Source of the DNA: Metallyticus violacea
Taxonomy: Eukaryota; Arthropoda; Insecta; Mantodea; Metallyticidae
Direction of reading: 5' to 3'
DNA length: 64,000 nucleotides
NCBI GenBank assembly: GCA_030762175.1
Contig: CM060842.1
Span: 69,267,501-69,331,500, forward strand
Positions 1 through 12,405 of the stretch are shown here, piece by piece. The position numbers and the translations under genes were made by a program. Positions within the stretch are counted from its first letter, which is position 1. Each line of letters begins with the position of its first letter. Below the pieces are notes generated by a model. It did not search any database. It had not been told where the DNA came from and was given only the letters and a program-made list of their open reading frames with translations.

Positions 1-612
1 GCTACTAGTGCTAGTGCTACTGCTACTACTATTACTACTATTACTATTGCTACTGCTGCTACTGCTACTACTACTACTACTACTATTACTACTGCTACTG
101 CTACTACTAATGCTGCTACTACTACTACTACTACTACTATTACTTCTACTGCTGCTAATACTACTACTACTACTATTACTTCTACTGCTGCTACTACTAC
201 TACTACTACTATTACTACTGCAACTGCTACTACTACTACTACTATTACTACTGCAACTGCTACTGCTAGTGTTACTACTGCTACTGCTACTACTACTATT
301 ACTACTGCTACTACTATTACTACTATTACTACTACTACTATTACCGCTACTACTACTAATACTACTACTACTGCTACTACTACTGCTACTACTACTACTA
401 CTACTGCTACTACTGCTATTACTACTACTACTACTATTATACTGCTACTTCTACTATTACTAGTATTACTACTACTATTGCTACTATTGCTACTATTGCT
501 ACTGCTGATGCTGCTACTACTACTACTACTAATATTACTACTACTACCTACTATTACTACTACTACTACTACTACCACCACCACCACCACCACCACCACT
601 ACTACCACCACT
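1..612. repeat. Trinucleotide microsatellite (CTA/CTG/ATT variants)
   Basis: A run of about 600 bases built from CTA units with interspersed CTG, ATT and TAG variants, closing in a purer ACC block near 573-605. It starts before the window edge, so the true length is unknown. Read in one frame it gives an open frame at 8-463 that is almost entirely leucine. This follows from the repeat and is not a gene. The interruptions indicate an old, decaying array with a younger ACC expansion at its right edge. Confidence 0.95.
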
Positions 613-1849
613 AGTTATGACACTAACATTGTAAAATTAAAGCCACAAACCTAGGGTTTAGTTATGAGTTTTATTCATATTTAATGCTAGTGCACAAGTT
701 ACAAGCCATTTAAGTTCTGTTTCTTTCTTGTGGAGTCCAGTCATCGCTACCTCAAAAGGGACACTGACTCCCCGGCGTAAAGTCTGTTTTTATATGAGTA
801 GTAATGTTTTTAATGAAAGCATATTTTATAGTATTGATCATTGTAATGATAATGAGTAGTTTTATATACATAGCTTCCATTCTAAGTTGTTTTTCTTTGC
901 AACCAATGGAAGAGAAAATATAAATTGAAAAAGTGGTAAGAATAACACAAAGTATTAATTTGATTCAACTGTTCGTGTAAAAATATAGGGCAATTTATTT
1001 TCTATAGACATAGAATTCGTCCTAAAATTCCACACTAATCAAAGGACCATTGACAAATTTGTTGCTAAGATAAACAAGGAAAGTAGTTTGTGTGGTTAAA
1101 AATTCTTTTATTTTAATTAAACTCTCCATTTCTCTTTCTGTTTTATGCTCAGACTTGCACATATGAATGTTAATTCTAGTTATCAAGTTAAGTTCCATGC
1201 AGCAGAAGGAAAGTTGTTCACTCCGGATTCATGTTGCTGGTTTATTCTAAGCCACGAGCGAAGAATAGATTGAAACAGTTTCTTCGATCCGCCCGCACTG
1301 AAATATTATAATGTAAGCCTAATCATAATATGTTTATGTACTGTAATTAGTAATGTAGATATGATTAATGTATAATATTGCATAATGCTAACACGTGAGT
1401 TTAATGGCAACAAAAGAGAACACTCTTTGGTGTTTTGTTGCGGAAGCCTTGAAAGCCCACAAAAGGATCATATAATCTCTATTCGGAGGAAGTAACCAGA
1501 GGGTCGTCACGTTTGAATCCCCATTCGTCTTTAAAAGGACACTTACTACAGGGTTAATAAACTGAAGGAATTTTAAACTGCTTGGGGTTTTCACCCCGAC
1601 CGGCTTTCTCACTGTTAGTCCTTTAAACCAGCCAATGCCAACAAAATGTTTTAAACTTTCAAAAATAGCAAATGGAACGTACGGCAGATGAACTTTAACA
1701 GCCAATGATAGAAGTATGTTTCAAAAATTTAAAGATAGATGCGAGGTTTGCGCGCGCCTTTTGGCGTCTGTTAGCCAACGATTTTTATTTGAATTTAATA
1801 TATAAGGGAGGTGTCGCTCCACTGGGGCATTCAGTTTGGTTCATTACTC
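613..1849. other. No recognised feature
   Basis: Unique-looking AT-rich sequence. Overlapping short open frames at 1388-1705 (minus) and from 1705 (plus) have no domain I recognise. Slightly GC-richer patches occur at 1190-1290 and 1440-1640, but no repeat boundary could be drawn. Confidence 0.5.
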
Positions 1850-2082
1850 AATTCGAGTTCTACACGCCGCGAGACGTAATAGTATCTACACACGGTAAGA
1901 TACACGCAGTTTTTAGGCATGTTAAGTGTTACACGCTGCGAGACGCAATTATAAGATCTACCGGGACAGATGCAGAAGCAATTATAAGTTCGATGTTTCA
2001 CGCAGTTCGCAGTGCTCGTAAGTTCTACTTACAACTTCACGCGTCGCGGCACTCCTCTATAAGTTTCACATGCGGCAAATAA
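1850..2082 (+). repeat. Degenerate tandem repeat inside a 125-codon open frame
   Basis: Three to four decayed copies of a unit of about 66-73 bases. Anchors are TACACGCCGCGAGAC near 1860, TACACGCTGCGAGAC near 1929, TTCACGCAGTTCGCAGTGCT near 1995 and TTCACGCGTCGCGGCAC near 2035, each with related text after it. The units lie in an open frame (1705-2082) of unknown product. The frame has no recognised domain, and its periodicity comes from the DNA repeat. I would not call it a gene without transcript evidence. Confidence 0.5.
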
Positions 2083-3599
2083 ATATGGATCGTAGTAGCT
2101 AAGTCTATCGTAAACAAATTACCAGAGGACGCGAAAGATTTTACATATAAAGTACCAATATATCGCGTGCTCATTTACACCATTAAATTCCCCTTCCCTC
2201 CCGTAGAGTATGAGTTAACAAAATAGCCAAATTCACCTTAAGAAATTGTTATTGAAGTGTGGGCAACAATACCGAAGCGACTCATAATTATCAATCAACA
2301 AAACTACTTCGAAATTTGGCACCCAACGCGACTGCCACACTAAACGCTTCAATATACATCTTTTGTTTCCCTTTGTACAACTGATTTTGCGCAGAAGAAA
2401 TTCAAATTATATTGCTCTTACCTGTGGAATTTGTAATTTCCAGATTTCAATTATTCTGGAGCAGTTTATGAGTATTGGCAAATATGAAACTTAAATGCGC
2501 AACAGAAGTAAAATTCAATGAAGATTTAGCAGAAAGATTTTTCAATTTTTAACTTCTCCTAACAACGGCTGCAATATATTTCTGCTGTTGCAGTTGTGCA
2601 TAAAGCTATAATTTGTGCTAATTCTCGTATCTGACTTTCCTCATATTAAATTAGGAAACCTGTCCTTCCAGGGACGTTAAACTATAAGAACATTACTAAA
2701 ATAGCTACATTGATGCACATGTCAAACTCAGTATTGAGATAAAACTGATAGAAAATTATGTAACCAATATAAACGATGCGCATTATATTTTCAATAACTG
2801 CCTCAGGCTGGTCACACATTTTCTGTATTTGTCACTCATTTAACATTCACAAATACAGACACTGTTATGATTGGAATAAAAGACCCTTTGTGTCGAAATG
2901 AATTGTTTTTGTATGGCTTAAATGAGATATATCAGCTACATTTGCTTTCTGAATCTCGTTCTCTGGACATCCAACGGCCGTAACTTTTTATATCATTGTT
3001 GCCTGTGATGCACATTAACTATACAAACAAAGGGGCTCGGTTTGAAGCCATATCACTGTTAACGATAAGGTAACTTTTCAATAAAAATAACATATCTTTC
3101 AACAAAACAAGGAGTATATTACCAATACTTTTATGAAATAATTTTTAGGAAATTCCAAGCGATATTATCTGAAAAAATTACAGTTTAAAAGATTCGGTTG
3201 CATTATGTTCTCGGCGTTTGAGAACTGCCCTGCTGCCAAGAAAGTGTTCAGAAAGAGCAATTAAATATCTAATCTACAATTATACAATAAACCTTTTTTA
3301 TCAATAAGACTAAGTGAAATATTATTCGTTTCTAACCACTAAAAATTAGTTTTCAAGATTAGAAAGTGGAGAAGAAAGTAACATATATATTTTATAAATT
3401 TTGCTTTATTCCTTATGCATACTCGTAACATGTATTTGTGCGCTAACTTTCTCCATGCATGGAAGATAAACGAAATATGTTAATAATGTAAAACTTGAAG
3501 CGAATATAAGAGCCACAGAAACTCTCCGTATATTAAGTAGATTTCCATACGTGCCGGTAGGGCTATAGATGCATATAAGGGGCAGTGATACGATCTGCA
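2083..3599. other. No recognised feature
   Basis: AT-rich sequence with no open frame of note, no repeat boundary and no tRNA-like box pair that I can see. Confidence 0.5.
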
Positions 3600-4390
3600 A
3601 AGACTTATGGGGCCGAAATTTGGAGTTGGAACTAACAGAGAAAGTGGATCGGGTTACGACGAGTTTTCTGAAAGGTGTTGTAAGAGTGGGGAGAATACAG
3701 AAAATTGATGAATTCTTAGGGAATGTGGTGACTATTTCGAGATTATAGAATGCGGGATCCGAGCAGTTCAGTACTGACTACGAATTATTCATGGAAATCA
3801 GACACTAATTAGGACGATACGCTACAGGGATCAGCTGAGAATGAGGGGAAATAAAACGTGGGTTTCAAAATTAAGAAAGGGTTTGGAAAATATAGGAATG
3901 GGAAATATTTGAATCGCAGAGCGGGAAAACAGAGGGGGGAGATGGAGAAAAATGAAGAAATGACTGAGAGACATTAATGTGTAGCTGGTTCTTTCGGAGT
4001 GTACAGAAAAAGTTTCGCTGGAGATACAATCGGAATTGAAAATTGGATGGGGGATGGGGCGTTATCTCCAAACGGGCCAAACTCAGCATTCAGGGGTTGT
4101 TTGAGTTAGGTTAGGCGGGTGGCTAAAGTAACATACAGAGAGTGTGCGAGAATCTGCCCTATATGTGCGGAGAAAAAATCTTGGGAGCATATTCTGGCGT
4201 ACTGCGAAGAAACGGTAGAATAGAGAAAGAGAGAACTACCGGCCCCGTTTGTTAACGGGAGGAGAGGGCATTGGTAGTACTGGACTTTTCTGACAGAAAG
4301 GAGGAAGAGGGAGTAGGTCGCAAGCGTCAGACAACCGGAAAGGAGGGTAGGGGAATCTGAGTCGCAATGTTTTTTTTTTTCCATATATGT
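3600..4390 (+). pseudogene. 3' end of an old non-LTR retrotransposon (post-RT region and CCHC finger)
   Basis: Frame-by-frame reading gives fragments of the C-terminal part of a non-LTR retrotransposon ORF2. A YGAEIW motif at about 3605, with the usual register of a post-RT segment, is followed by many stops and frame changes. At 4142-4211 a CCHC-type finger reads CPICAEKKSWEHILAYC (C-x2-C-x7-H-x4-C). This is the same spacing as the C-terminal finger of the I-type LINE at 44.8 kb, although the sequence differs. The stretch ends near 4380 in a T-rich run. A second copy of this family lies on the minus strand at 39240-39603 and continues at 45548. The two share the frame around LEIQSELK...WG...QTG and the finger. 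No intact coding remains. The clade is not assignable by eye. Confidence 0.7.
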
Positions 4391-6975
4391 GAGGGAGTGT
4401 AAGCTATTTACTTTTGTATTGCTTTCTTTTCTATTTATTTAAGTATTTAACATGTTACTATTACATATTGTTTGTTTCCAGTTATTTATTTATATATTGT
4501 TTGTCTCTTAATAGTTAAATACTGGTTTGTGCAGTTTCACATATCTAGTGTACTGAGAAAGCACGTACAGTCCCAGGACTCGTGAGAAATGAGCGGTTTA
4601 GATTTATAAAAATATATTTTGTAAATAAGTCTACTACTAATACCAGTACTAATACCCTCAAAATATCTATCTTCCTCCTCTAATAGACTGTCTTATAAGA
4701 AATTAGCACACTCGAGAAAGCATTATTGGGTATATTGAGTCAAATTAAAGTTTATTCAATGAATCGGACTAGCCCTTTATACTGTAAGGTTGTGATATAC
4801 GCATTTCTTCACATAACTCCATAAGAAGTCAATAAGTAATATATCAGAAAATATTATATATAATATATAATATATCAGGATTTCTGCTAATAGGAACAAG
4901 CTGCTTAAACTTCTCAGTTTGTCTTTGGTTACATTGACATAGGATTCCTTGTGAAAACACTGGAGTAGAGGGGGTATGAAGCATGTTTTACCACTTTTGT
5001 GGGTACCAAGTACGCTATACGTTTATCATTTGCCTCGCTGTGTACGCCGATGACAATAGGGCACCTAACTTACTGACCAAGCTTAAAGTGAATTACCTGG
5101 TAATATGTCAATTGATATTCTCTTATTTCAATACAATCTTTAGGAGTATTAATTATAACATTTTTACCGTGAAACATTAATGGTCTAACATGTAACGAAA
5201 ACGCATTTCTGAAGTCGGCAAAATAAAGGCTATACTGCTAAGCGCCAAGTGCCGATCTGAAATGAACTGCGCAGCGTTTCGTTTGTTTTACGCCGTTAAC
5301 GATGATGGACCCACAAAGTAATAACATAAAAGTAAAATAATGCAAATGAGCTAGTAAATAACTGCAACAAAACACAGAACCTAAGAGAAAAAGAAATTTG
5401 AAATAAATAAATACAGATACAGGCCAACAAAACAATAAATCTGTAAACTTTACACCACAAAGATAATTTTTGCTACTTAATAAATACTTTATTTAAAACT
5501 AATTTAGATTTGTTTAGAGCTTATGCTATACACGATGATTTAAACTTCGTACAAAGTATGAGCTACTATTGCAAATGAACTTGTCACAAGTTTGTGTTAC
5601 GTCTGGCATTTTATGACAATGCCATTAACATTTCTGCTCTTTGTACAAGCGATGATTTTACGTGTGCAGAATGTCTTTAGTCATCTCCTTCCCGAAACCA
5701 TACAAAAATAAAAATTTAATTAAAATAAACAGGAGACTGAACATTACACGCAATAACATAAATATGATTAATCTCCTGAGTTTTTGTCACCCAGCTTCAT
5801 AGTTTTGTATGGCATGGTACACCTCTTTTATTTAATTTTGATTACAGGCTTAAACACCACAACAATTAAAAATTATAACAATAAGATAATTATGAAATGT
5901 TTATTTCATATTTAGGATATTGCTTCCATATAAAAATAAATATAATGCTAAGGGTCACTTATTGTATAATCAATACAAAATAAAAATAAATTCATAAACA
6001 CAGAATACACACGCTTTTCATTACAGATATAAAATTACACTTTTGTATATTTTTCTTTCATGATTGCTTATCATCGTTTAAACATAAATTGAGAACGAGT
6101 AATATTATTTATACATATTTACCAAAGATCATTGTCGCATGAACAATAAAATTTGTTATTTAAGGAGCCGGTATGGCCACATTTAAATAGATAAACTTAA
6201 CCCTAAATTTTGGTTTTGTTTAAAAACTCAGATGCTCAGATATGTTCAATTTTTATTCTAATATTTGTATGGTTATATTTTGGAAAGGCTTTATAAACTA
6301 CAGACTTTTAGAGATATATTTTTATAATAGTAAAAATTTCCGCCTCATGGTCTTCATAGTCTCTTAGCCTTGGAAATATATTATAAGGAAAACCGCCAGA
6401 ATGTGATGGGAGAAAGGTAATTTTATAAACGTAAGAAAAATAATTTACAGTTTCAATATAGTTTTTAAACAATGGTAAATATAATGTAATACACACTCTA
6501 AATAGTTTCTGCTTGAAAGTTACAAAATTATACAAGATATAAGTTGGCAATATATCTTGTATCAAGTATAATGACTCAATAAATATACAATGACTTAAAA
6601 GCTCAATGCAAACTTACATGGACGCAAGCATTAAATACAAGCTTCATCTTTGCTATTAATGTTCCCCAATTAGCAATTAAGTTTCTTACTCATTAAAAGA
6701 AATACTAAGAGAAACTCTACGCCAATATAGTAAAATACAATTTGGTACATTACAATAAAAGTTTTAAAATATATGGTACCTGGGTCATACGGTTTACCTT
6801 GAAGAGAATTCTCCGTACTATTTGAATAGAAGGCCGAAAACAGTTATAAACCTCGCTGTCCCGTCAACCTTATTCAGTGACGTACTATAACATTCAGCGC
6901 AGGATATTTGATACACCAGCAAACAAATTTGACGGAGGAAATGAGTAATTTTATTTTAAAAGGATCAAAATAAGC
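4391..6975. other. No recognised feature
   Basis: Very AT-rich, with small AT dyads (for example 4850-4878). Short open frames at 4983-5180, 5238-5435 and 6308-6565 match nothing I know. Confidence 0.5.
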
Positions 6976-7125
6976 ATTTCTCTACATGTATAACAATACT
7001 AGTGATTTATTTAGTTATTTCTTATATGCCGTTTAGAATTGTGCATATATATATATGCACAATTCTAAACGGCATATAAGAAATAACTAAATAAATCACT
7101 AGTATTGTTATACATGTAGAGAAAT
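6976..7125. repeat. Perfect 150-bp palindrome (75-bp arms, no spacer)
   Basis: 6976-7050 and 7051-7125 are exact reverse complements. I checked every base of both arms. The centre lies within GTGCATATAT|ATATATGCAC. Pairing stops abruptly at both ends (C at 6975 against A at 7126). The arms hold no coding sequence. A spacer-free perfect palindrome of this size would fold into a 75-bp hairpin. It could be a foldback-type insertion, a recent inverted duplication at a stalled fork, or an assembly or library artefact. Confidence 0.97.
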
Positions 7126-7384
7126 ATATATATTGGAGAAATGTTGTTCAATCTATTCGTACATTGTTCTGTGAAATATCTTAAACATTATTTATTTTTA
7201 TTAAGGTGAAAATACAGTGAACGAATACATAAACACACTTTAAACTTATAATCCTGAGACTGGTACACAGACTTACACTTAGTATATTAACTTTACAAAT
7301 TTAACTACTTTCTGGCTTACACTTTTGTTTCAGTGCCAAGGTTGTGTTTGTTTAGCTAAATATAATTATTTAATATTTCGTTTC

Positions 7385-8900
7385 TACTGATTTAATTTTA
7401 GTGTTAAATGGGGGTAATCATACAACTTATTTCTGCATATGCATTTGGTATAAATAGAAGAAAATCCACATTCACAAAGATAATTACTAACACCAACAAA
7501 CATTTTATGACTTTTTCTGAGATCATTGGATGTTTGTATTTTTTTGTCAGCCGGAAGTCTGTTAACTCCATCTTCTTGGGTCATTTGCCAGAGACTTCCG
7601 TCACATAACAAACAGGTCGACCAATTCGTCTTTCTGGGAAGGAGTTAAGTTTCTGGTAAGGTGTCGGCAAAAGAAACTTGGTCTCTAATCCAACATTCTG
7701 AACCCAGGTTTTCAGGTAAAGTGTACATTGAAATCTGAGATGAGACTCCCAAGGTGCTCCTTAATATTCTCACAATGAAGAGCAGTTTCATTTTCACTTT
7801 TGAAAGCAACCAACAATGGAAAGAAGGATGTGTTTCCAATTTTGATTTATGTTATCGTGAACCTTGGTTTTTCCCTTAGAGTCGCAATTTTAACCTGTAC
7901 CAAGAGTGGAAGTAAGCGCACCCTGTAATTTGTTCAGCTGGTTGAGGCGGCACATCTACCAAGTAAGCCAACCAAGCAAACTACAGCTCATCAGTGAAAT
8001 AATTGAAGTCTAAGGTTGAATCTGAAAGAAAAATCTTTATTTCTGAACGAAGTTCAGACTCATACATTTCCCCTCGACAGCTACATGACTGTAGTGAAGT
8101 AAAAGAGAATCATGTTTAGCCATGCATTCATTGCACAAAATGGAAAAAAATGGTGAATTTATAGCTTAGGACTTAATGAAGTTGACAACTGTCATTTAAA
8201 ACTGTCTTTAGAGCAACAGGCATCGTTCATGCGGATAAAACCTCGTAATGAATGCTACAATGTACACGTTTTGCTTCTGGTACTACTTGAATCTTTGCAA
8301 CAACGCCGCTGTGTTTCCCAGTCATTGCTTCATAACAGCAAACGGCATATTTATTCCATTCACTACCAATAAGTTTTGTAAATTGGTTAATTTGGAAAAT
8401 ATTTCACCCGAGATTCTTCAAGCAGGCATGATTCATAAAACAATTCTTTCTTCGCCGTTTCCCCATCTTACGTAATTAAGAAGATGGGCAATGTTCATGT
8501 CAGCAGTTTCCTCAAGTTGTATGGAAAAATGTGAACTAGCGCGAATTTTTTTGTATTAACTGCTGCTTAACATTTACAGACAAACCTAAATGTCTTCGGG
8601 ATATGGTGCCGTTGGATGAAGGAATCACTTCAAGTTGTTTTGCTGCCTTGCCTTATCTCCGATCTTGCGAGTTTTTCCAGCCTTAGCTACGCTCAAGCTG
8701 GCTGGCTTCATAAGATGTCTCCAGAGCCTTAATGTAAGAACCTTCAAGTGAGATAATTTGCTTTATCCTTGATAACAAAACTGACAGTTTTCTATGAAAA
8801 TATTCCAACGGTTTGTGTTTCAAAGTACCATGCTTGGGTCAAACTGACGTTTCAAAAGGGAAGGTTTCATGGAATAATTTGCAAGCGTTTCAATTACACA
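7385..8900 (-). pseudogene. ZBED/hAT-type transposase remnant
   Basis: Read on the minus strand in shifting frames, this stretch follows a hAT transposase of the ZBED5-like type (usually about 600 residues) from near its N-terminus to its end. In order: a MKPSLLKRQ segment after the BED region (about 8840-8890), an E-V-I-P-S-S-N-G-T-I-S-R-R segment (about 8610), ETADMNIAHLLNYVR (about 8475-8520), EAMTGKHSGVVAKI (8290-8331), a LSRGNV segment matching the family's WLSRG motif (about 8070-8090), an interior part with KEHLGSLISDFN (about 7740-7780), and the C-terminal dimerisation motif YLCECGFS with downstream RNKL (7425-7484). At least ten stops or frame changes break it. The longest open piece is 75 codons (7384-7611). 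In intact members the protein binds transposon ends and cuts and pastes them in the nucleus. Some relatives were domesticated in vertebrates, but this copy is clearly dead. I could not find the BED zinc finger or terminal inverted repeats. Confidence 0.85.
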
Positions 8901-9611
8901 CTGCAGCATCGGGGTGGTTTCCTTTACATCTGCAATATATGTGAAATCATATGATAAATAGATTGCACTTATTGCTTGTGTACAGGTCTTTTTGTTGCTT
9001 TTTTGTGCAACGATGTCCTATGTTGGATGCTTAGCATTAGAAACGGTGGCTTCTGGCAGACGTAGAATTATTTAACCCGCTTACACTCGTTTCTCCCTTT
9101 GAGCTTTTCAAGCAGAATCCTTTGATTAACGTTTTATTATTATTCTGAATCTACCACAAATTATATGTAAATCAGAATTTTTAACAAATAGAATCTCTCA
9201 TTCGACTGCAATAATGTAACTCCGCTGCTTTTTTAACTGCAAATGCGTCTAGCAGCTAAACAAACAACAAAATGTATCCCATTGTTATATGATCAAATAT
9301 ATTCGAGTTGCACTCTGTCATTGTCGTAGGATTAAAATTGAACTTCGTACTATTTTTTTTTTTTACAGTATCACACGAAAGCTTTCTTATAATGTAAAAC
9401 ATATTGTTTCCATTTAGTTATAGTAAAACTGTCAAATATATTTTGTTCGTAAAATAAATGTTAAATTATATTTGTTTAAAAATGTACGTACCACCCGGCA
9501 TCAGATTACGTACCTTCAATGGTACGCTTACAATAGCCTGCCATAGACGATTCTCAGCGAGGAAAAAAGACAGAATACTTGCCAATCAGAATGTTTACAT
9601 CACAGCCAGTG
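8901..9611. other. Possible 5' flank of the hAT remnant; otherwise nothing recognised
   Basis: The BED-finger end of the transposase would fall at about 8900-9100, but no Cys/His pattern is readable. From 9120 the sequence is AT-rich with an A/T run at 9352-9363. Confidence 0.4.
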
Positions 9612-9905
9612 TCGGTCCTGTGGTATGAACATTTCCCTTGTAGACCCAAGGTAGTACTCAAACCCGGTCAGGGTAAAGGATTTTTAGGGCGTAAGAATTC
9701 TAAATAGGGTTTCCTTTGGAAGGATGTAAAGCCGCGAGTTCAGTTTCGTAGATTTACTGCAATATAATAAACTCAAGCCTAAAAGAAGAGCCCTCTGATC
9801 AAAAGTAATCAGTCGTTTCACGCGCTGAATTAAATGGAACGCTAATAGCAGATATTAAAGAGCGTCCACGAAAAATCAAATAAATAAAACGTCACTGGAT
9901 GGTAA
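9612..9905 (+). mobile_element. SINE-1 copy a (tRNA-derived, diverged)
   Basis: Starts with TCGGTCCTG and keeps the family order: tRNA-like head with CAAACCCGGTCAGG as box B, then the GGATTTTTAGGGCGTAAGAATTC segment, GGAAGGATGTAAAGCCG, CTCAAGCCT and the tail with GATATTAAAGAGCGTCC. Many substitutions and small deletions, including loss of part of box A, make this one of the oldest copies. No clear target-site duplication remains. Confidence 0.85.
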
Positions 9906-12243
9906 AATTTTGGATAATAGAGTGAATAATAGAAACCAAGGATTATTTGACGAGCCATCATGACTAACCAGGGGAATAGGATGGGTAAGGGTAGAGGGAA
10001 AATGTATTAGAAAGAAAGGTTGCACAAAAGTGACACTAAATATACTAATAGGTATCGAAATATACGTGCACAGAAAATATTAAATACGTACCTATTACAG
10101 TGAGTCTGGGAGCATTCTATTAAACTAATACTTACAATATTGATATACCATCAGTGTAAAAGCATTTAAATCCGTTTTATCTGTCTATCTGTCTATCTTC
10201 ACTCATAGGCCTCGGCACTTGTACTAGTTCAAAATGCACATTCTTCTAGGTTTCCCTCAGGTTCCACTACCAACATGATTATATCTGAGCACTTCTTAAA
10301 ACATACGGTGCTATTCTATGTAAACATTGGGCTTGTCTTTTATGGTTTTAATCTGATCCTGCAGGACTACACTTACATTTCTGTCTTATACTCTTAACAC
10401 ACAATTCGTCAATGGTCAAAATGTCAATTTATTTAACTGCTCTCAAGAAATTAATCCGGATATTTGTTTACGCCTTTGTCTTTTTTACTTGCACACCGAT
10501 AGTCAACACCTTAGAAAGTAACGGAATCGCCATAGTTTTAGAGAGCTTGGGATTGTGCTACTAATCTTACACTTCAATGTTCTTTGCATATGGGGTTTTC
10601 AAAAGCAGCACATCATTTATTTATAGGCAGATGGAAGATTATATAAAATGCACACGTCAAAAAATTTAAAAGGGTTTATTTTGCAAATCCAAAACATTTC
10701 CGTAGTCAACGTTTCATGAGCTCTTGAACTGATTGGAGAAACATTTAAATTATAACCTATGATATTTTCCAGTTTTCATGTGGTTATATACAGAAACGCA
10801 CGTTACTATTACCGCAATGTTGTTTTTAAATTTGATAGTTCTCGAGTATAGAAATCAGTTTAATTAAAATTATGTGCAAAATAAATGCAGGTGTAGAGTG
10901 ATGAAAAAAAAATAATCTCTCTCAGAAATTGTGGGGGAATAATAGTAGGTTCCGATTTAGATATTGTTTAATAACCTCATATCTCATTCAAAGGGACTAC
11001 GCATTTATAAAATGAATCATTGTTAGAAATAAGGTTTGGTGCGTCTTTCATTATTTCTAAAATACTCCATCTACATGTAAAATAAATTATGCTTTTCTTT
11101 TGAAAAAAACACTAAAATGTGAAACTTGCTTTGATATTACGTCATTATCAACAACTTTACACATTACAGATATTCATTTCAGTATGAGCGGATGACTCTT
11201 CGTAACTCATGGGGAGAAAAGAAAGAAAGGTGTCATTTTACCCAACAATTTAGAAGTGATCACCTTATTTTAATTTTATCCGGTATGTACAACTTCCACA
11301 ATGAAAATCTGTAATATACAGGTATTACATACATTATGTATATTCTGGTATAAACCAAATATATACATTAATGTAAGACACATCAAACAATATTTTTTAA
11401 GGACTTACTTGTAGTTATAAACTTATGTTTGTAAAATAAATAATATTAGATTTAATTTTATTCTTTCTTAAAACTCGTTCTTTACAAAATTGTTATTATT
11501 TGTATCCGGCTACTAAATTATTCAAATTTAAATTGGCGGCTCGTGGCTCCTGTAGAAAGGTGGGCTACAGGACACCCAAATGGAGAGGGTGAAGATTTCT
11601 TATCAAGGCTCCCCAATATTTTCTCACAGCTTCAGGGCCATGAGTATTTGTGCTATAAACGTCTGGTTTATGTGGAACTCTTATTAAAGTGTTTATTAAG
11701 CCTTCTGCAATCAATTCAGAAATAGCACTAACTTTTATGAATATTTCAGTCGGTTTACTCCCACTGATATATTTTATTATCCCATCAAATTATGATATGC
11801 ATGTAACATTTGTCGTTTCGTTAGCCTGTAGAAACTAAATTTGTCCTTTATATTTCTTTTCTAAAATCATTCCTTTAGACAAGATATGCTTTTCACTGCA
11901 CACTCTCTCAGCCAATATATTTTTTTAAACTATAAAAAACCTTTTATTTTTGCCATCTTCATAAGTACGCCCTTATAGCTTTCGATACGAGGTTCAAATC
12001 GTTTCACTTCCAACATAACAGTTAAACTAAAGACGCGAAAATAGAGTCGTCATTAAAACGTTCACTTTATTTATTGCTACAAAACATTTATTTTTATCAC
12101 TATGAAAATCAAGGTTTCATTGATAAGTAGTGAGGAAGTCACCCAATTTTAAACAAAGTGCGAAAACAACTCCTATAGTCAGTTATGTCTGATGTCAGTA
12201 GCTCCTCGACATTTAGTTCCTAAGAAAAGATAGAATACCAAGC
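9906..12243. other. No recognised feature
   Basis: AT-rich, with a short GTCTATCT repeat near 10180. A 60-codon open frame at 11543-11725 contains no domain I recognise. Confidence 0.5.
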
Positions 12244-12405
12244 GCTGGCCATGGGTCACCTTCCTGCTGGCCCACGAGAACTCAGAAATACCAGAAGAAA
12301 GGCTAATCCATTTTGGAAGAAGACTGATGTACGTTCTTGTAAATCTTTGCTGGCCCATGAAAGTATAAGCTTAAAGCGTAAAAGTTTCCGAGCTGGCCCA
12401 TGAGC
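12244..12405 (+). repeat. Four dispersed copies of a GCTGGCCCATGA motif
   Basis: GCTGGCCATGG (12244), GCTGGCCCACGAG (12268), GCTGGCCCATGAA (12349) and GCTGGCCCATGAG (12392) occur within 160 bases, with no other copies seen nearby. Spacing is irregular (about 24, 81 and 43 bases), so this is either a worn tandem array or a small cluster of sites. Its function is unknown. Confidence 0.55.

Noticed and set aside
8..463. 151-codon poly-leucine open frame
   Set aside because: It is the CTA/CTG trinucleotide array read in one frame; no start context, no non-repeat sequence.
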